This document shows, one piece after another, positions 1 to 13,000 of a DNA stretch of 64,000 nucleotides (its first letter is position 1; every line of letters starts with the position of its first letter). The stretch is from Larimichthys crocea. Taxonomy: Eukaryota > Chordata > Actinopteri > Sciaenidae. The stretch lies in the NCBI RefSeq assembly GCF_000972845.2, contig NC_040013.1, forward strand, positions 6,006,550 through 6,070,549. Direction: 5' to 3'. Under the pieces are notes generated by a model, which had not been told where the DNA came from, ran no database searches, and saw nothing but the letters and a program-made list of their open reading frames with translations. The position numbers and the translations under genes were made by a program.

Positions 1-3000
1 TGTGATTTAGTTCAACTCAGAACTCACAAAAACTCAAATGTATCCTCTCCGCTCTACGTCTAAGAAACAGATTCATCGAGCTCAGATTAAGTTTGTCAGA
101 GACATCTTCACATCATTTCCCAAAAATCACATCCAATTGTCCCTCTTCAGTCTTCTAAAATCTATGGTTCCCAGAATGCAAAGACACCTGTTTATGTGAA
201 GCGTAGTTTCAGTGCCTCTTGTTGTCGGACTGATCTCGTTCTCTTTCTGTAAGTCTGACATGACCTTTAAAAAAAAAAGAGAGAGACCTTGATGGGAAGA
301 AGACAGTCACACAATGTCGAGGATAGATAGAGAAGAAGACAATGAGGCTGCGACTGACGTGATAAAAGTCTGAGAGAAGCAGAGAGTGTGTGTGTGTGTG
401 ATGGCTACATGTGGAAATGCAGAAATGCTCAGACCTCAGACCTGCAGATAAAGCGTGTCTGGACAAAGATAGTATCATGTGGCTCGAGACCACATAACAC
501 ACACACGTACATCTACATAAGTGGAGGTGAGTCTGTGAGTGTGGCCTTTTTTTCGCCTCCTGTTTAGACTCTCTGAATCCACTCCACTTCTTTTTGTGCT
601 CCGCAGCAAAACATTAAAGAGCGTCTTACTGACCTGACATTTCTCTAAAAAACTGAGAAAACGCACAGAAGTTGATCCGAAACTATGAAGTGAGGCCTAT
701 CAAATTCTTTCAGTATGAGGCTACCGACCTTGGTCACACACACACATAATCGCAGAGGAATGCACACAAGGTGATATGGCAGCGGTGGTGGAACATATGC
801 AGCCACATGCAGTCCTACACTGATAGATTGTGAACCGAACAAGCCTGGCAGCAGCAGGCCTTTTTTGTAGGGTTTTTTTGCACGCTCGCCTGTAGCTGTC
901 ACACACACACACACACACATGGACGACCAGGCTGTCAGTTGAGCTGTTCTGCAAATGTGTGAAAGGTCAAAGCCAGATGAGAGGAGAAATGTGATGAAGG
1001 AAGGAGGGGAGGTCGAGGGGAGGTGACAGAAAGCACACAAGAGTTTTCAGTAACACAGGAACAAGTTGTGTAGAAGCATTTAACTTGCGAAAACAGAAGT
1101 CGATTTTTATTCTGAAGTCGAAAATGCATCAACGCCGTATCGTTTCAACATTTTGCAGGCAGTAGTGGAACAACACGGGGCGGCCACAGTCGACTGTTAG
1201 ATGAAGAGATGCAGGCGATAGGCTTCACACCTCAACATCTCAGCGAGGAAAACCAATGCTACTCACTCTGCTACGCTGTTTGCACACTCATGCCGTGGGC
1301 AGCATAAAATAGATCACAGTTGCTGACAGAGTGGTGGAAAAAGTCCAGTTTTTGCCTGCCTACTTTATTAAACAACGACAATAGTTCGTTTTGGTGGTAG
1401 AGTCAGTAACCACAGATGTCACCAATTCAACCAAGACTGTAGAGATTGTAAATCTTGAGAAGCTGCCATCGAGGTTACCTCATCTTGGGCTCGGGGAGTA
1501 CACATGGTAGGGAGTAAAAGTCAAATTATTTTGGCCAAAGAATAGTTTGAGATTTAATATTGTTACCACTTCCATAACCTGACTGCACACAGAACCACCT
1601 GGGAATATACCATTTGAAACTGTTTGGAGAAGGGTATACACTCATCAACATTAAGCAGGTGCCATTGTTGTTTGTTGTCTCACTGTTAAATGTGAGGCAG
1701 TAGGTTAGTTTGCTTAGCATAAAAACTGGAAATGTGGACACAGGAAGCCTGGGTCTGTCCAAAGTTAACAATATTAGCTTACAGGCACCTGTAAACTCAT
1801 TGATAAACAGCTTTTTTGTTTATTCTGTTGAAGAAAAAAATACTTAATTAAAAAAAACATGCTTTATATTATGTGCAGGACAATTTTTTTGCCAGGTGCA
1901 GTGACTTCTTGGAGTCTCTGTTGGTTGTTTGGAAACCTTATAGTGGCGAGCTAATCAGCTGCTGACTGTGGAACTATATTTAACCTACAGGTATGAAAGT
2001 GGTATTGTATGTGGTATGTGATATTCCAGTGAGGAAGTGTTGAAAACCAAATGTTGACAGCATGAAAACAACACTGTGAATTATATGTGTGCGTCTGTGT
2101 GTGTGTGTGTGTGTGCACAATGCTTTTTTCCCCAATAAGTTCACAGAGTTTAATGAGAAAGACAGAGGTTTGTCGTCGCTTTCTCTTTCTGTTTTTCTTC
2201 CCGTTCTGTCTGAAGGAAGAAGAGGGGAGGTGGGGAGCCAAGCGAGGAAATTTACCTCAAAATGTAATCCAGTTACTTCTAGAGAACTTTCCTATCCAGA
2301 AAATGCTCCAGCAGCAGGTGGGGAAATAAAGAAAAAGAGAAAAAAAAAAGGAGGGGGGATAACGAGGGTTGACGGGGATAAAAAGCAGCTCAGGAGTGAC
2401 GGGAACAGTCTGTACCTGTTATGCAAGCCAAGCAGACACGGACAGGTTCATCCAGCAAGCATTCATCATGTCAGCATCATTTTTCTCCATCTTCAAGTCC
2501 CCTCCTTCCACGCTTTCAAGCTCAGGATGAACACCCACATGTTCCCCTTTCACTTCAGCATTCTTCAGCATGTCAATTAGCTGTTTTTTTTCCCCCCTCC
2601 TTTTTTTCCATCTTGTATTCCTGCCCTCCTCTCTCACGGTATCTCTCCGCAGTTAAAATGCACAGCGTGTCCGACACAAACCAGCCGCCATTAACTGTCG
2701 CCGGAGCAACCGAACAACAGTATTAATGCAGAGAGGCGAGTAAGGAAGGAAGACAAGTAAGAAAGAAAGTCTTTGTTTCCTTTTTTCTGAGGCTCAACGT
2801 TTAACGGTGTGATTAAGTGGTTGGAAACCGACTGAAACAACAAAAACAGAGCGTGGCAGAGCGAGAGGAGGGAAGTGGAGGATGAGGTCAGACTGTTTTA
2901 CTGTCCCGTTTGGTCCAGAACAGAAAGTCTTTGAAACACTAAAAACTGCGCCTGATTGGCTTCTGATGGGACAAACACACTGAGGGGAAGTGGTTATGTA

Positions 3001-3046
3001 GCAATTAGAGGAGTTCTCCTGTTCACAGAAGTTTTTGCAGCCATTT
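1..3046. other. Intergenic spacer, no gene recognised
   Basis: No open frame here resembles a known protein, and the longer ones run through CA/TG repeats or purine-rich tracts. It holds a (CA)10 microsatellite at about 900-919, a TG microsatellite at about 2096-2115 and A/G-rich stretches around 2320-2370. It lies beyond the proposed 3' end of dok1. A further non-coding exon or UTR of a gene outside the window cannot be excluded. Confidence 0.6.
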
Positions 3047-4009
3047 TTTATTATTAGTTATATTTACAGACAGCACAGCTGTTTCTGACACATACATACA
3101 CACTGACACATTGCATGGGAATGATTAGTTTCATATTTAGTTTGTCTGTACAGAGAAACATAAAGGATTCAAATAATATTATCTTGTGCAGGAGGTCCAG
3201 GAAGCCACATGAGGACCATGTGACCCCATGACCCCTTTATAGCCCATTTATGTCCGTAGGGTCTTAAAGTCCCACTTTTCATGCTTCCTCCAGAACAGTA
3301 GCATCAATGTTTCTGCATCCTCTGATGCACCCACATTGGATAATAGTTTCCCGGGCTGAAAATCTCCCAGTTTCAGAGGGATTTAGGGTATTAGATCAAC
3401 CCAGAAAACACAAACAGAAAAAGATCCTCTCCTTTTTGGTCCCAGCCTTAAAGACTCCTCGCTGTCACATTGTCTCATATTGCAGAGAAACACAAAAGCA
3501 GCAGTGCAAAAAAAAACATGTTTCCCCAGTCACTTCATAAGCACGGCAGACATTTTATAAAAAAAGAGCCAAGCCGCTCTCTCAGCTTGTTAAAGTGAAG
3601 CCTGTAGGCCGAGCTCCTTTTGGCAAACCCCAACAGTTTCTCTGTGTGTTCAAGTGAAGTGGCTGGTTCCAACCACACTGTGGATTGGTACTCGAATTAT
3701 GGGTTTGACCACGCAAACACTCACTCTCAAACACACACACACACACACACACAGAGGGTGGCCCTTCCATGGTTGCACTCTGTTTTAAAATGAAGCCGTA
3801 ATGTGGTTTTCTCATAGTTGTGAGCGAATCGACTCCCAATGAATCGACTGTCTTTAATAATTATTCCAGTCTGCAGATTGAAGAAATGTGCTCAGTCCTT
3901 ACAAAAACTGCAGGAATAAAAGTATCGACCAAAAGTCTGTTCTTCAGCCTCAGCTTTTCACAGAGGGGATAAATGTTTCATTTCAGTCCCTGTAAAAAAA
4001 AGAAGGATG
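3047..4009 (-). other. dok1: dok1 3' UTR with candidate poly(A) signal
   Basis: The dok1 stop codon ends at 4010 on the minus strand. The first reasonable AATAAA in the sense direction is at 3052-3047 (TTTATT on the plus strand), which would give a UTR of about 960 bases. The stretch contains a (CA)n repeat at 3730-3752. The exact cleavage site is inference. Confidence 0.4.
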
Positions 4010-7000
4010 TCAAATATCTCCCAAGTTGTCATAGATGATATCAGGAGCTCTCAGCGGTGCCTGGCTGTACCACGAAGCAGAAGATGGAGATTTCGGTTTA
4101 GATACTTTGCTGTACAGCTCCTTGCCCCCTCCTCCTCCGCCTCCCCAAATATTGTTGTTGTTATTCACATTATTGCCAGGACCTCCGTGTTTGCCAGGGG
4201 GCAGCGGCACCGGCTCCTTCCGTGCAAATGGGCTCCTGCCTGGCTTTGGGGCAGTGGTAGGTTTGGGCCACTTGGGAGGATGTGGTGCGCCACGGCTCGG
4301 ACCGAGCTGTGGAGGAGAGTGTCTGTGGGAGGGGGTGTTATAAGTTCCTTCCAATGCTGATGGAGCCGTCAACTCTTCCTGTTTCCTCTGGCTGTGTGGC
4401 TCCAAACGGGCTTCGTCATAAATACTGATCCCTAAACTAGCGGTTACACAAGCACCTCCTTTGGCGCAACCCTCTGGTTCATCGTATATGTGCTCTGGAG
4501 GAGGAGCAGGAGGTGATGATGACCCTTCTGCTTGACTTCCTGGGGGTCGCCTGTTACTGTTCACCCCCCTTCCTCCACCTCTTCCTCCCCCTACAGCCCC
4601 GTTAAGATTCAGCGCGCTCGTTTTCTGGTTCAGCTCCAGGCTGATCCGGTCATACACATGGGAGTACAGGTCTGGTGGCTTCCTGTGGTTGCTGCCTACA
4701 TTGTGATGATCCCCTTGGGAACCACCTCCCGAGACCTCATCTCCTACTGGTCGAAGGCGAGGGGTGGGCACTGGAGGGGTGGATGGGTTGCTGGTTTGAT
4801 TTTGACCCTTGATACTGTCCACTGGGTCAGAGTAAAGGCAGTCAGAGACCGCCAGGGGCACGCGGACTGAATCTGCTGGCTCCGAATAAAGACCTGCTTG
4901 TTCATCAGCTAAGGAGTGACCTTTTGCCCCCCTCTGGGTGCCTCCTCCTCCCAAACCCAACAGAGCTGGTGGTTCTGGTAAAGACCTGCCTTTAAGTCCA
5001 CCTGCTGTTCCTTGCCCCCATCCTCCTCCTCCATCTCCACCCTCTCTCTTCCCAAGCACACCATCAGCTGAGCCCGGTTTGCTGCCGCCTGAATCCCCGT
5101 CTGCCTCCCGACTGCTGTTGCTGCTGTTGTCTCCGCTCCCCGCACCCATTCCACTAGTAAAGGCGTTGCGTATGTGCTGCAGTGACGTAGGGCAGTCTGG
5201 GTCCAAGCTGGGGCAGCTGAGGTGGCGCTCCTCAGCTTGTACCTTTTGCGACTGGATGGCCTGGTCCACCAGCATGAAGATCTCGTTGCCTTGCTTGGTC
5301 TCAAAGGTGAAGTTACCGGGGCCGGAGTCGCAGCGGCGACCCGCCTCGAACGAAAACATCACCTGGAGAAAGAAAGGATATTTAAATGTATTTACGTGTG
5401 AATGGGATCTGAATAAATGCTACAATGGGACTGAAGTAATGGAAACTAGTCAGAGCACTCATTTCCAGTCATCATGTGTTTATCATCTAAGAAAAAATGT
5501 TTGCTTCCTTTTTCTGCTGAATTTAATTTTTCAGTTTTCAACATCAACATTACTTCACAGCTTTGTTTACTGTTTAACCCTATTTTTTAAACGCGCTTTC
5601 ATTTCCACAAAAGCCTACACATGCGCACAGATTAGGTTACATCCTCTTTTTATGTTGTGTAGACACCATCAAAGTTAGTTCTGCCTTCGTCAGGGGCGCC
5701 TTCAAAGAATTTTTTGTGAAATTTCAGATGTCACAAAAAAAACACAGTGAAGACTAAACATCCTTCACTAGCCAGCAAAGAAGCAGAGTAGTCATTTGTT
5801 CAAAGAGTCAACACAACTGACTAGAGCAAGTGATGATGATGGAGTGTGAAAAATATTGGTTGAGATAGCATCAATTAGGCCACACGTTTGCTAAAACTGG
5901 CATATTTCCATCACGCACAGCAACTGTAGTGTCAAGTGTTTGTTCTTTCGTGTGAGGTCAAGGGTGCTTTCACCAAAACGGTCGAAAGATACTGGTGTCG
6001 TGACATGTACGTAAATAAATATGTGCATTCGAACCAGACAGATCTTTTAAGGTTTGAACTTTGAAGTGACACAAAACAACCACAGACTAAAACTAAATGT
6101 TCTCTGTGACCGCATGCAAGCACGCTGCTGCTAAAAGCATCAAACGTGTCAAAGATCGTTCGATTTGACCCCCAAAAGAGGAAGTGTCTTTTTCTCATAA
6201 GTATAAGGAACCCACCCGGTCTCGCCCATATCTCCTCAGCAGCTTATAGGGCCAAACCAGGACGTTTCTCTTCGTCTTTGGCTCCTTCAAGATCAAGATG
6301 TCGCTTTCCGCTTTCAGCCAATAGTTGCCCGTCAACCCGCAGCGCTCCGATGCCTCCGTGCGCTGAACGTTCACCCAAAACTCGTTCACTGCAAGGAGAA
6401 GACAGGAGAGGTGTTTATGCTGAGGTTCACTTCACTTCTCTTAATTCCAGATGATCTTCTGTAGGACTTGTCTGCTTTGCGTCCGTACCCTCCTCTCTCG
6501 AGTAGTAGATGAGGTTTTCAGACATCTGCAGATCTTGTGGTCTTCCATTCGAGTCTACAGCTGTACTGTTGCTGCTGCCACTTCCTCCCTGTGGACAAAC
6601 ACACACAATGATAGTCAACCGGTTAACACCAAAGACACCAGATTAGGATTTTCGTAGTATAATATGCCCAGATGTTTTGGTTCATGTGTTGTACTTTCAA
6701 GTGTGCACGAACAAGAGGAAACCTAAAGAAAAAGGCTAAAGAGTGAGTGAAGAGGAAGAGAAAAATGCTAAAGAGTTAGAGAGGCTGAGTGTGCAACGGA
6801 GAACGAAGCGGATGAAGTCTTCCTCCTGGAAACTCCCTCTGGCTTCCTCTCTGCAAATATCTGTAATGTTCATGTTGGTGTGTGTGTGTGTGTGTGTGTG
6901 TGTCTGTTTGAGTGTGCACAATAGAAGCTGTAACCTCTGTAGACACTCCAGGGGCATGTGGGAAATTCTGGAGAACTCGTGTACACAAATAAAAAAGAAT

Positions 7001-10000
7001 TATGCTGCAGTTCCAGTTGAGAACTAAATATAAACCAGCAGTTGTTCATTTTTTCCCATCAAACTAAGGAGATTTTTTAAAATTATTATTTTTAATTCAA
7101 ATACTTTTGGTTAGTTGGACAGCAAAAGCCAAAAACATTTTGTAAACAGAACAAAAGACATTAAAAATACAGACATAAAGGAAGCTTGTACCATAAAACT
7201 AACACATCCACCCACGTCTGATTCGAACAGTTTCCTTAAAAGAACAAGCTGTGGGCATTAGTCACCCTCGACACACACAAAGTGCAAAAATACCTGGAAT
7301 GCGATGTCACACATGGTATCCATCCACTCCTTGGCGGTGTTTTTCTCCGCGGCAAACACATGCGTCTTGTCATTGGTCTCCACGCAGAACGCTGACATAT
7401 TATCTTTGGGGCAGCTCTCCGTCAGCGCCGGCAGGATGGAAATGCACTCGGACAAGCGGATGATCTTCTTGTCAAGCTTCCTGGTTTTCTCATTGGACCC
7501 GCTACCCGAGCCCATGCCGCCCCCGCCCCCTCCTGAGTCGTAGAACTCGAGGCGGGCGATGCCGTTCTGGCTGGCGGGGTACAGGACGAACCAGTTCTTC
7601 TTCCATTTCTGAGGAGTGGAAAAGAAGGAGAACATTTACGACTGCCCGCCAACCCACAGATAAACATCACGGGACCTTGTAGTTTCCATTCGATGTTCAG
7701 AGGGTTTTAGTGTCTTTTAGCTAATTGTTTTGGTTTTAGGGCCTGCACCTTTAATGCTTTGGTTCACTCTATTGGGAACCATTATTATTTGACATTTGTG
7801 TTGATGGTCACTTTCTCTCACACAGTTTTCTTTCTTTAATTTTTAGTTCCAATATCAGAATTGTACTCAACGTTGGAAGTTCAATTCTTAAAAAAACCTA
7901 TTTAAATACACATGGAAGCCATCTTGTGCTTCAAGAGGAAGCACGCTTTAACAGTAGTCTTTTTATGTGGTGTATGAGTAGGCGGGTTCTCAGATTTGAT
8001 TGGATACTGGCTGTGCGACGAAATGACAGCCAAATAAAGATAAGTAAGAATGAAGAGCAAATTAAGAAAGCAATGCATATGTCTTATTCACTTTGTCAGC
8101 TCTCCTTTCCAACGTTCTGACCTTTACTGTTTAAGTTTAGACATACAAACTTTTCTCTCCATGTTTTCCTTTGTTTCATATTTGTTTTGGAGACTGCAAA
8201 TGAAAGTCTGCCTGTTTTTCCAGCACACCTCCCTCCCTGCCAGCATGATGTTTTCTCTTCCTCACGTTGTACCATGTTACCCTCCATCTCACTTAAAACA
8301 CTCTCGCCACTCTCATCAGCAGACAGTCAAAGTTAGCGGCGAGCTGGTGAATATCGTGGAGCATTTAGCAGCTTGATATTATCAGCACATCATCTGTAAT
8401 TGGGGGTTTTTCTTGCACTTTTTTCTATTATGACAACCAGCCGCGTACATTTTGTTCCATCTAGAGATAAGCCAACCAACATTCATGTAAAAATATATAT
8501 ATATATATATTTCAGAAAATTAAAACTGGAAGTAGAAAGAAATATGAAACACGGTTGGACGGGGACGGCAGGAAAAAGGAGAGGATGGAAAACAGAAACA
8601 GAAAATCTGACTCTTCCTTTTTGTGCACCACACATCTGTCCTGTTCACATCTGTCTGCGGAGGGGAAAAACTATTTGAATGTGGTTTGTACAGGCAGCGA
8701 TGGGGGAAACGCAAAATGCAGAGTTTGCCGCAAATAATCAGAAACTGATGAAGAGAAAATTGGAGAACATTTGAAGGCCACAGGAGATGTGAGTCAAAAT
8801 TATATTTCTCTTACTTCCCCTCCACTGACTGAGGCTTATGGTAGGAGGCGTGCAGTGACAAATCTAATGCAGTTTGACTCAGACCGGTTGCTCTTTCATC
8901 TACTATCAATCAGCAGTAGTCTAATTTAGATGAATGTTTCACATAATCAGCATGTCATCTATTTAAACTACTATGAAACAACTAATCATCCTGTGTGAGA
9001 AACAGATTTAACTAAAGGTCTCTATTGTTAGTTCGAGGTTAAATATATAACCTTGTTCAAACTAGCGGACAGGTGCATCATCTCTTCGTGAGGACGGCAG
9101 CGAGGAAGTAACAGCTAACAATGATCTCTTCCTCCACAGGGACAAAAAGGGACATGACCAAACACAAGACCGAACAGTAAGACGCACAGCGACTCCAGAT
9201 GTTCAGGGTGAACAACACTTGTTTGGGAAGTCCCTGTCGTCCCTTGTACCCACTCCCTGGACTGTGTTGCTGGCTTCTGGGTAACCAGTCTTTACTGTGT
9301 GTCTTTCCCCTACATTCACTTAGAGAGCTGAGTTTGTGACGGGAAGGTCAGCAGTTTGAAAATCCTTTGACCGGCGAGGGGAAACCCAACAGAGGAGAAT
9401 GAGGCAAACTGACTGCAACTACAACAAGTCCTCAAGTGCTCCTTAGTACGGTCACAGCAGTATACAGATACCGTGGTATGAAAATGAACAGTTATTATAC
9501 CATGTGCATTTGCTTATCTAACGACCTGAATTCTACTGAATAAGTGTTATTAAGAAATATAGGACATCATATTTTGTGAAATTACAATACAGTGTAAAGT
9601 AAAACCGTGATATTTATCTATGGGCAGTTATCGTAACACTCTCGTGCCATTGCAACCCTACTAACCAGTCTTAAACTACAGTATGAAACAGTCCAGTAAA
9701 GTTAAAGTATCACAGAACTCACAGCATGAAAATAGATATGCGAGTCAGTCTAAAGGTGTCATTATATAAGAGGACTGTGTGGCCAGTGTAACAGCAACTA
9801 CAGGCTGATATCAATATAGATTGGTTAAAAAAGAATCTGATGGCTACACCTCGGCCAGTACCACTTTCATTTTTTATTACCAGAATAAGCAGCAAACAGT
9901 TTATTGTTTCTTTAGGTGTTGTAACTCATGCAGGATATTTACAGTCTACAGAAGAATATATATCTGCACAACAAATGTACCTAAGAGTGTCCCTAATAGA

Positions 10001-13000
10001 CACGGTGGTCCGGCATGCTCAAAGCCGGGAAATGAGCAGCTAAATGGAATTCAGCCGTTCGAAGCCATTATTGTTTACTTTTCCTACTGCGACGTGTGGG
10101 GAAAAAAGGACTATAAATAAATGTTACTGTAATGTGATGATTTTAATTTTCACTGGAAATTAAATGATTATAAATGTTATGTAAAAAAAAAACAACATAT
10201 TTCTATATTTAAAGCCATAAAGACTGGGTGTACTGAAATAGGCTCCAGCCTCCCCCCGCAACCCTGATAAAGACAAGCGGTTATGGAAAATGGATGGATG
10301 GAAATGCATGAAAATACGGGCTATAAAGGTATGTAAAGCAGGTTTCGCGATTTCTAGTTACGTATCTGCCGAGATAAACGCTGGCTGACTGTGTCAACGG
10401 CTGACGGCCAACGTCGACTCCGTCAGCGGTGGAAAAAAAATTCAGATGATTTATTTGAAGTAAAAGTAGCAACACGACAACAGAAAAAATACTCTACGTC
10501 ATTTTGATACTGATAATATTATACAGTTTATGATTACTGACGCATTCATCAAGGTGGAGCTCACTTATATAGCTTAATCTATTACAACATATCATATTTT
10601 ACAACCTCCTCATATGTTTAGTTTGAGTCACAGTGCTGTGTAACAGCATGCAATGGAAACACTCAAGTAAGTAAAAAGTCATGAAAATAGGCATGCTATT
10701 TAAAGGTGTAATCATGGTATTTGCATGATGGGCCCGATATAACTGCAGCCACAGGATGTATACGCCGCACAAGCAAAGACTTAACCCTCACTGCAACTCA
10801 GTCAAACATTTAAACACACAGAAAATACAAGAACAGAGGTGCACGCATACAAACAGCCAAATACATTTCTTTCTAACGCGCACACACAAGCACACACACC
10901 GGGTTTCATAAGTCATGCACATGTGCATGCGTGCACTACAATTAACTGCCAGAAAGGACAGGAAATGTGTGGGATTGTTATTACCCAGGATTCTCTTTGC
11001 TTCCTCCTTCTGCATCCAGGTGTGTCTCAGTGTGTGTATGTACACATGTGTATGTGCGTCTGTTGTTTTTATGATTCCCTTGGTGCATTCGGGGAGCCGT
11101 CTGTTGCTCTGCACGAGGAGCATGCACACACACACACACACACACATGTTGAGTCCATACAAATGTGATTGTGCAGTATACATGAGCAGGTTGTGAAAGG
11201 TTTTTTCCCCTGTTGCAATTTTGGTCCTTAAATGAGCGTGTGCATGTGTCAAACAGCTGCTCCATATAAGGCAACAGACCGTTATCAGTCACTATTACAC
11301 TGAGTGGAAATTATGCAAAAAGGATCATGACAGAGAGGCAGAGTGAGACTTCCTCAATGCTGTCCTGTCTGAACACAGCAGAAATGACTACGACACAAGT
11401 GTGTTTATGTGTGTGCGCATGGCGTCTATTGTCATACTGACTTGTATTAGCCGCCACGCTTAAAATGACATCGTTAAGAAAGGCAACGCTTTCCTTTGTG
11501 AAGCTAAGAACAGCTGAGTTTCTTTTTAACAATAGACACATTAATATAAAAATAACACATTCAATCCAATGGATTTCAGTGTCCCTGAGCAAAAGCAACA
11601 CACTATTGCTATTTGTTATGATCTATTGTTAATCTGTGTCCACAAAAGCTACGACTAAAAACGTGCAAGCGACCTATTTTTCACAAAAAAAAGTGAACTG
11701 AATAAAAAGTGAGAACCATGACAAAACTATTCATATTTTTTCGTCAACGAATACTTACAACATGTACAAATGAAGATGCTGCAGGATTATTAACTACGTT
11801 AACCATGTGTCATCACAAGTTAGACTTCTTTTTACCCAGCTTAATGTTCATTAATAGTCTATAGAACAAAACATATCATTGTTGATGCACCCGACAGTGT
11901 TATAAACATGGAAATTTAGCGTCTGCTGTCGTGTTTCTGTTCATGTGTCAATTTAATAGATTCATATATTATGTTATCTGTGTGAATCAGTTCATAAAAG
12001 AAGATAAAGCCATATACATTTTTAAATTGAACTTCAGAAACCCTCAGGGCCGTGAGCAGTTTCAGGAAGCTGTTTTTCCTGTCATTCAACAGTGAAGGTG
12101 ACATAGCGGTGGTTTTGTCATTTTGTATAAACAACAATGACGCTATGATGCTAATCCTGTCTTCAAAGGTGCCATTGTGTTCATTTGTTTGTGTTGACAT
12201 CGCGTTTTCATTTTTCACGTATCTACAATTGTGCTATTTCTTTTTAAAAAGTGTGAGTTCACACATCAAAAGCTGTTGTGCGTGTTGGGTTGATTAGCTC
12301 AGTTGGTAGAGCATCCGCCCCATGTACGAAGGCTCAGCATGTCATTCCCCATCTCTTCAGCTTTCTCTATCAAAAATAAAAAGCTTGAAAAGGCCCAGAA
12401 ATATTTTTTAAAAGACTTAAGTGTGTGTAGACCATAATGTTTGGTGGATAGACACAGTAATCCACAAACAGGATCCTCTCTATCATGTTAATTTCCAACT
12501 AAACCACTCGACCATGTTCCCACCGGCCACAGACAAACCTCAGTGACACATGCAGGAGAAGTGTGTGTGTGTGTGTGTGCAGTCATCTGTGTGTGTTCAA
12601 GAGAGTAAAAGTATGTTTGTGTATCGGAGCGTGTCTGCTCTCTGTAAAATGTGGGAAAAAGGGAGCCTGAGGGAAAACAGAGGAACGCTCTGTGGCCGTG
12701 TTTGTGTGCAATGTGGATTTAGGAGAAGGAGATAATGAGGGAGAAGACGAGTGTGTGTCACTGAGCGAGGCAGGCCGCCGCTTTGACCACAGGTCTGCTG
12801 CCATAACCTCAGTCCTCTGCTGTGCCTTCAAAATAAAACGTTCAAACTAAAGGAACTGCGAGGAGAAGAGTGGAGTAAAAAACTGACGACCTTTGCGGTT
12901 GTTCTTTTGACTACATGCAAGGCTCGACAGTACTGGCAACAATTTTGAGAAATTGGCAACATTTTTTTACATATATAAAAATATGGACAGAAAACAGCAA

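Noticed and set aside
4938..5678. 246-codon plus-strand frame opposite dok1 exon 5
   Set aside because: Shadow of the dok1 coding strand; Pro/Ser-rich because the other strand is Gly-rich.
12287..12330. tRNA gene suggested by a good A box (TAGCTCAGTTGGTAGAGC)
   Set aside because: No B box, no acceptor stem pairing, and the sequence continues into a SINE body and A-rich tail.
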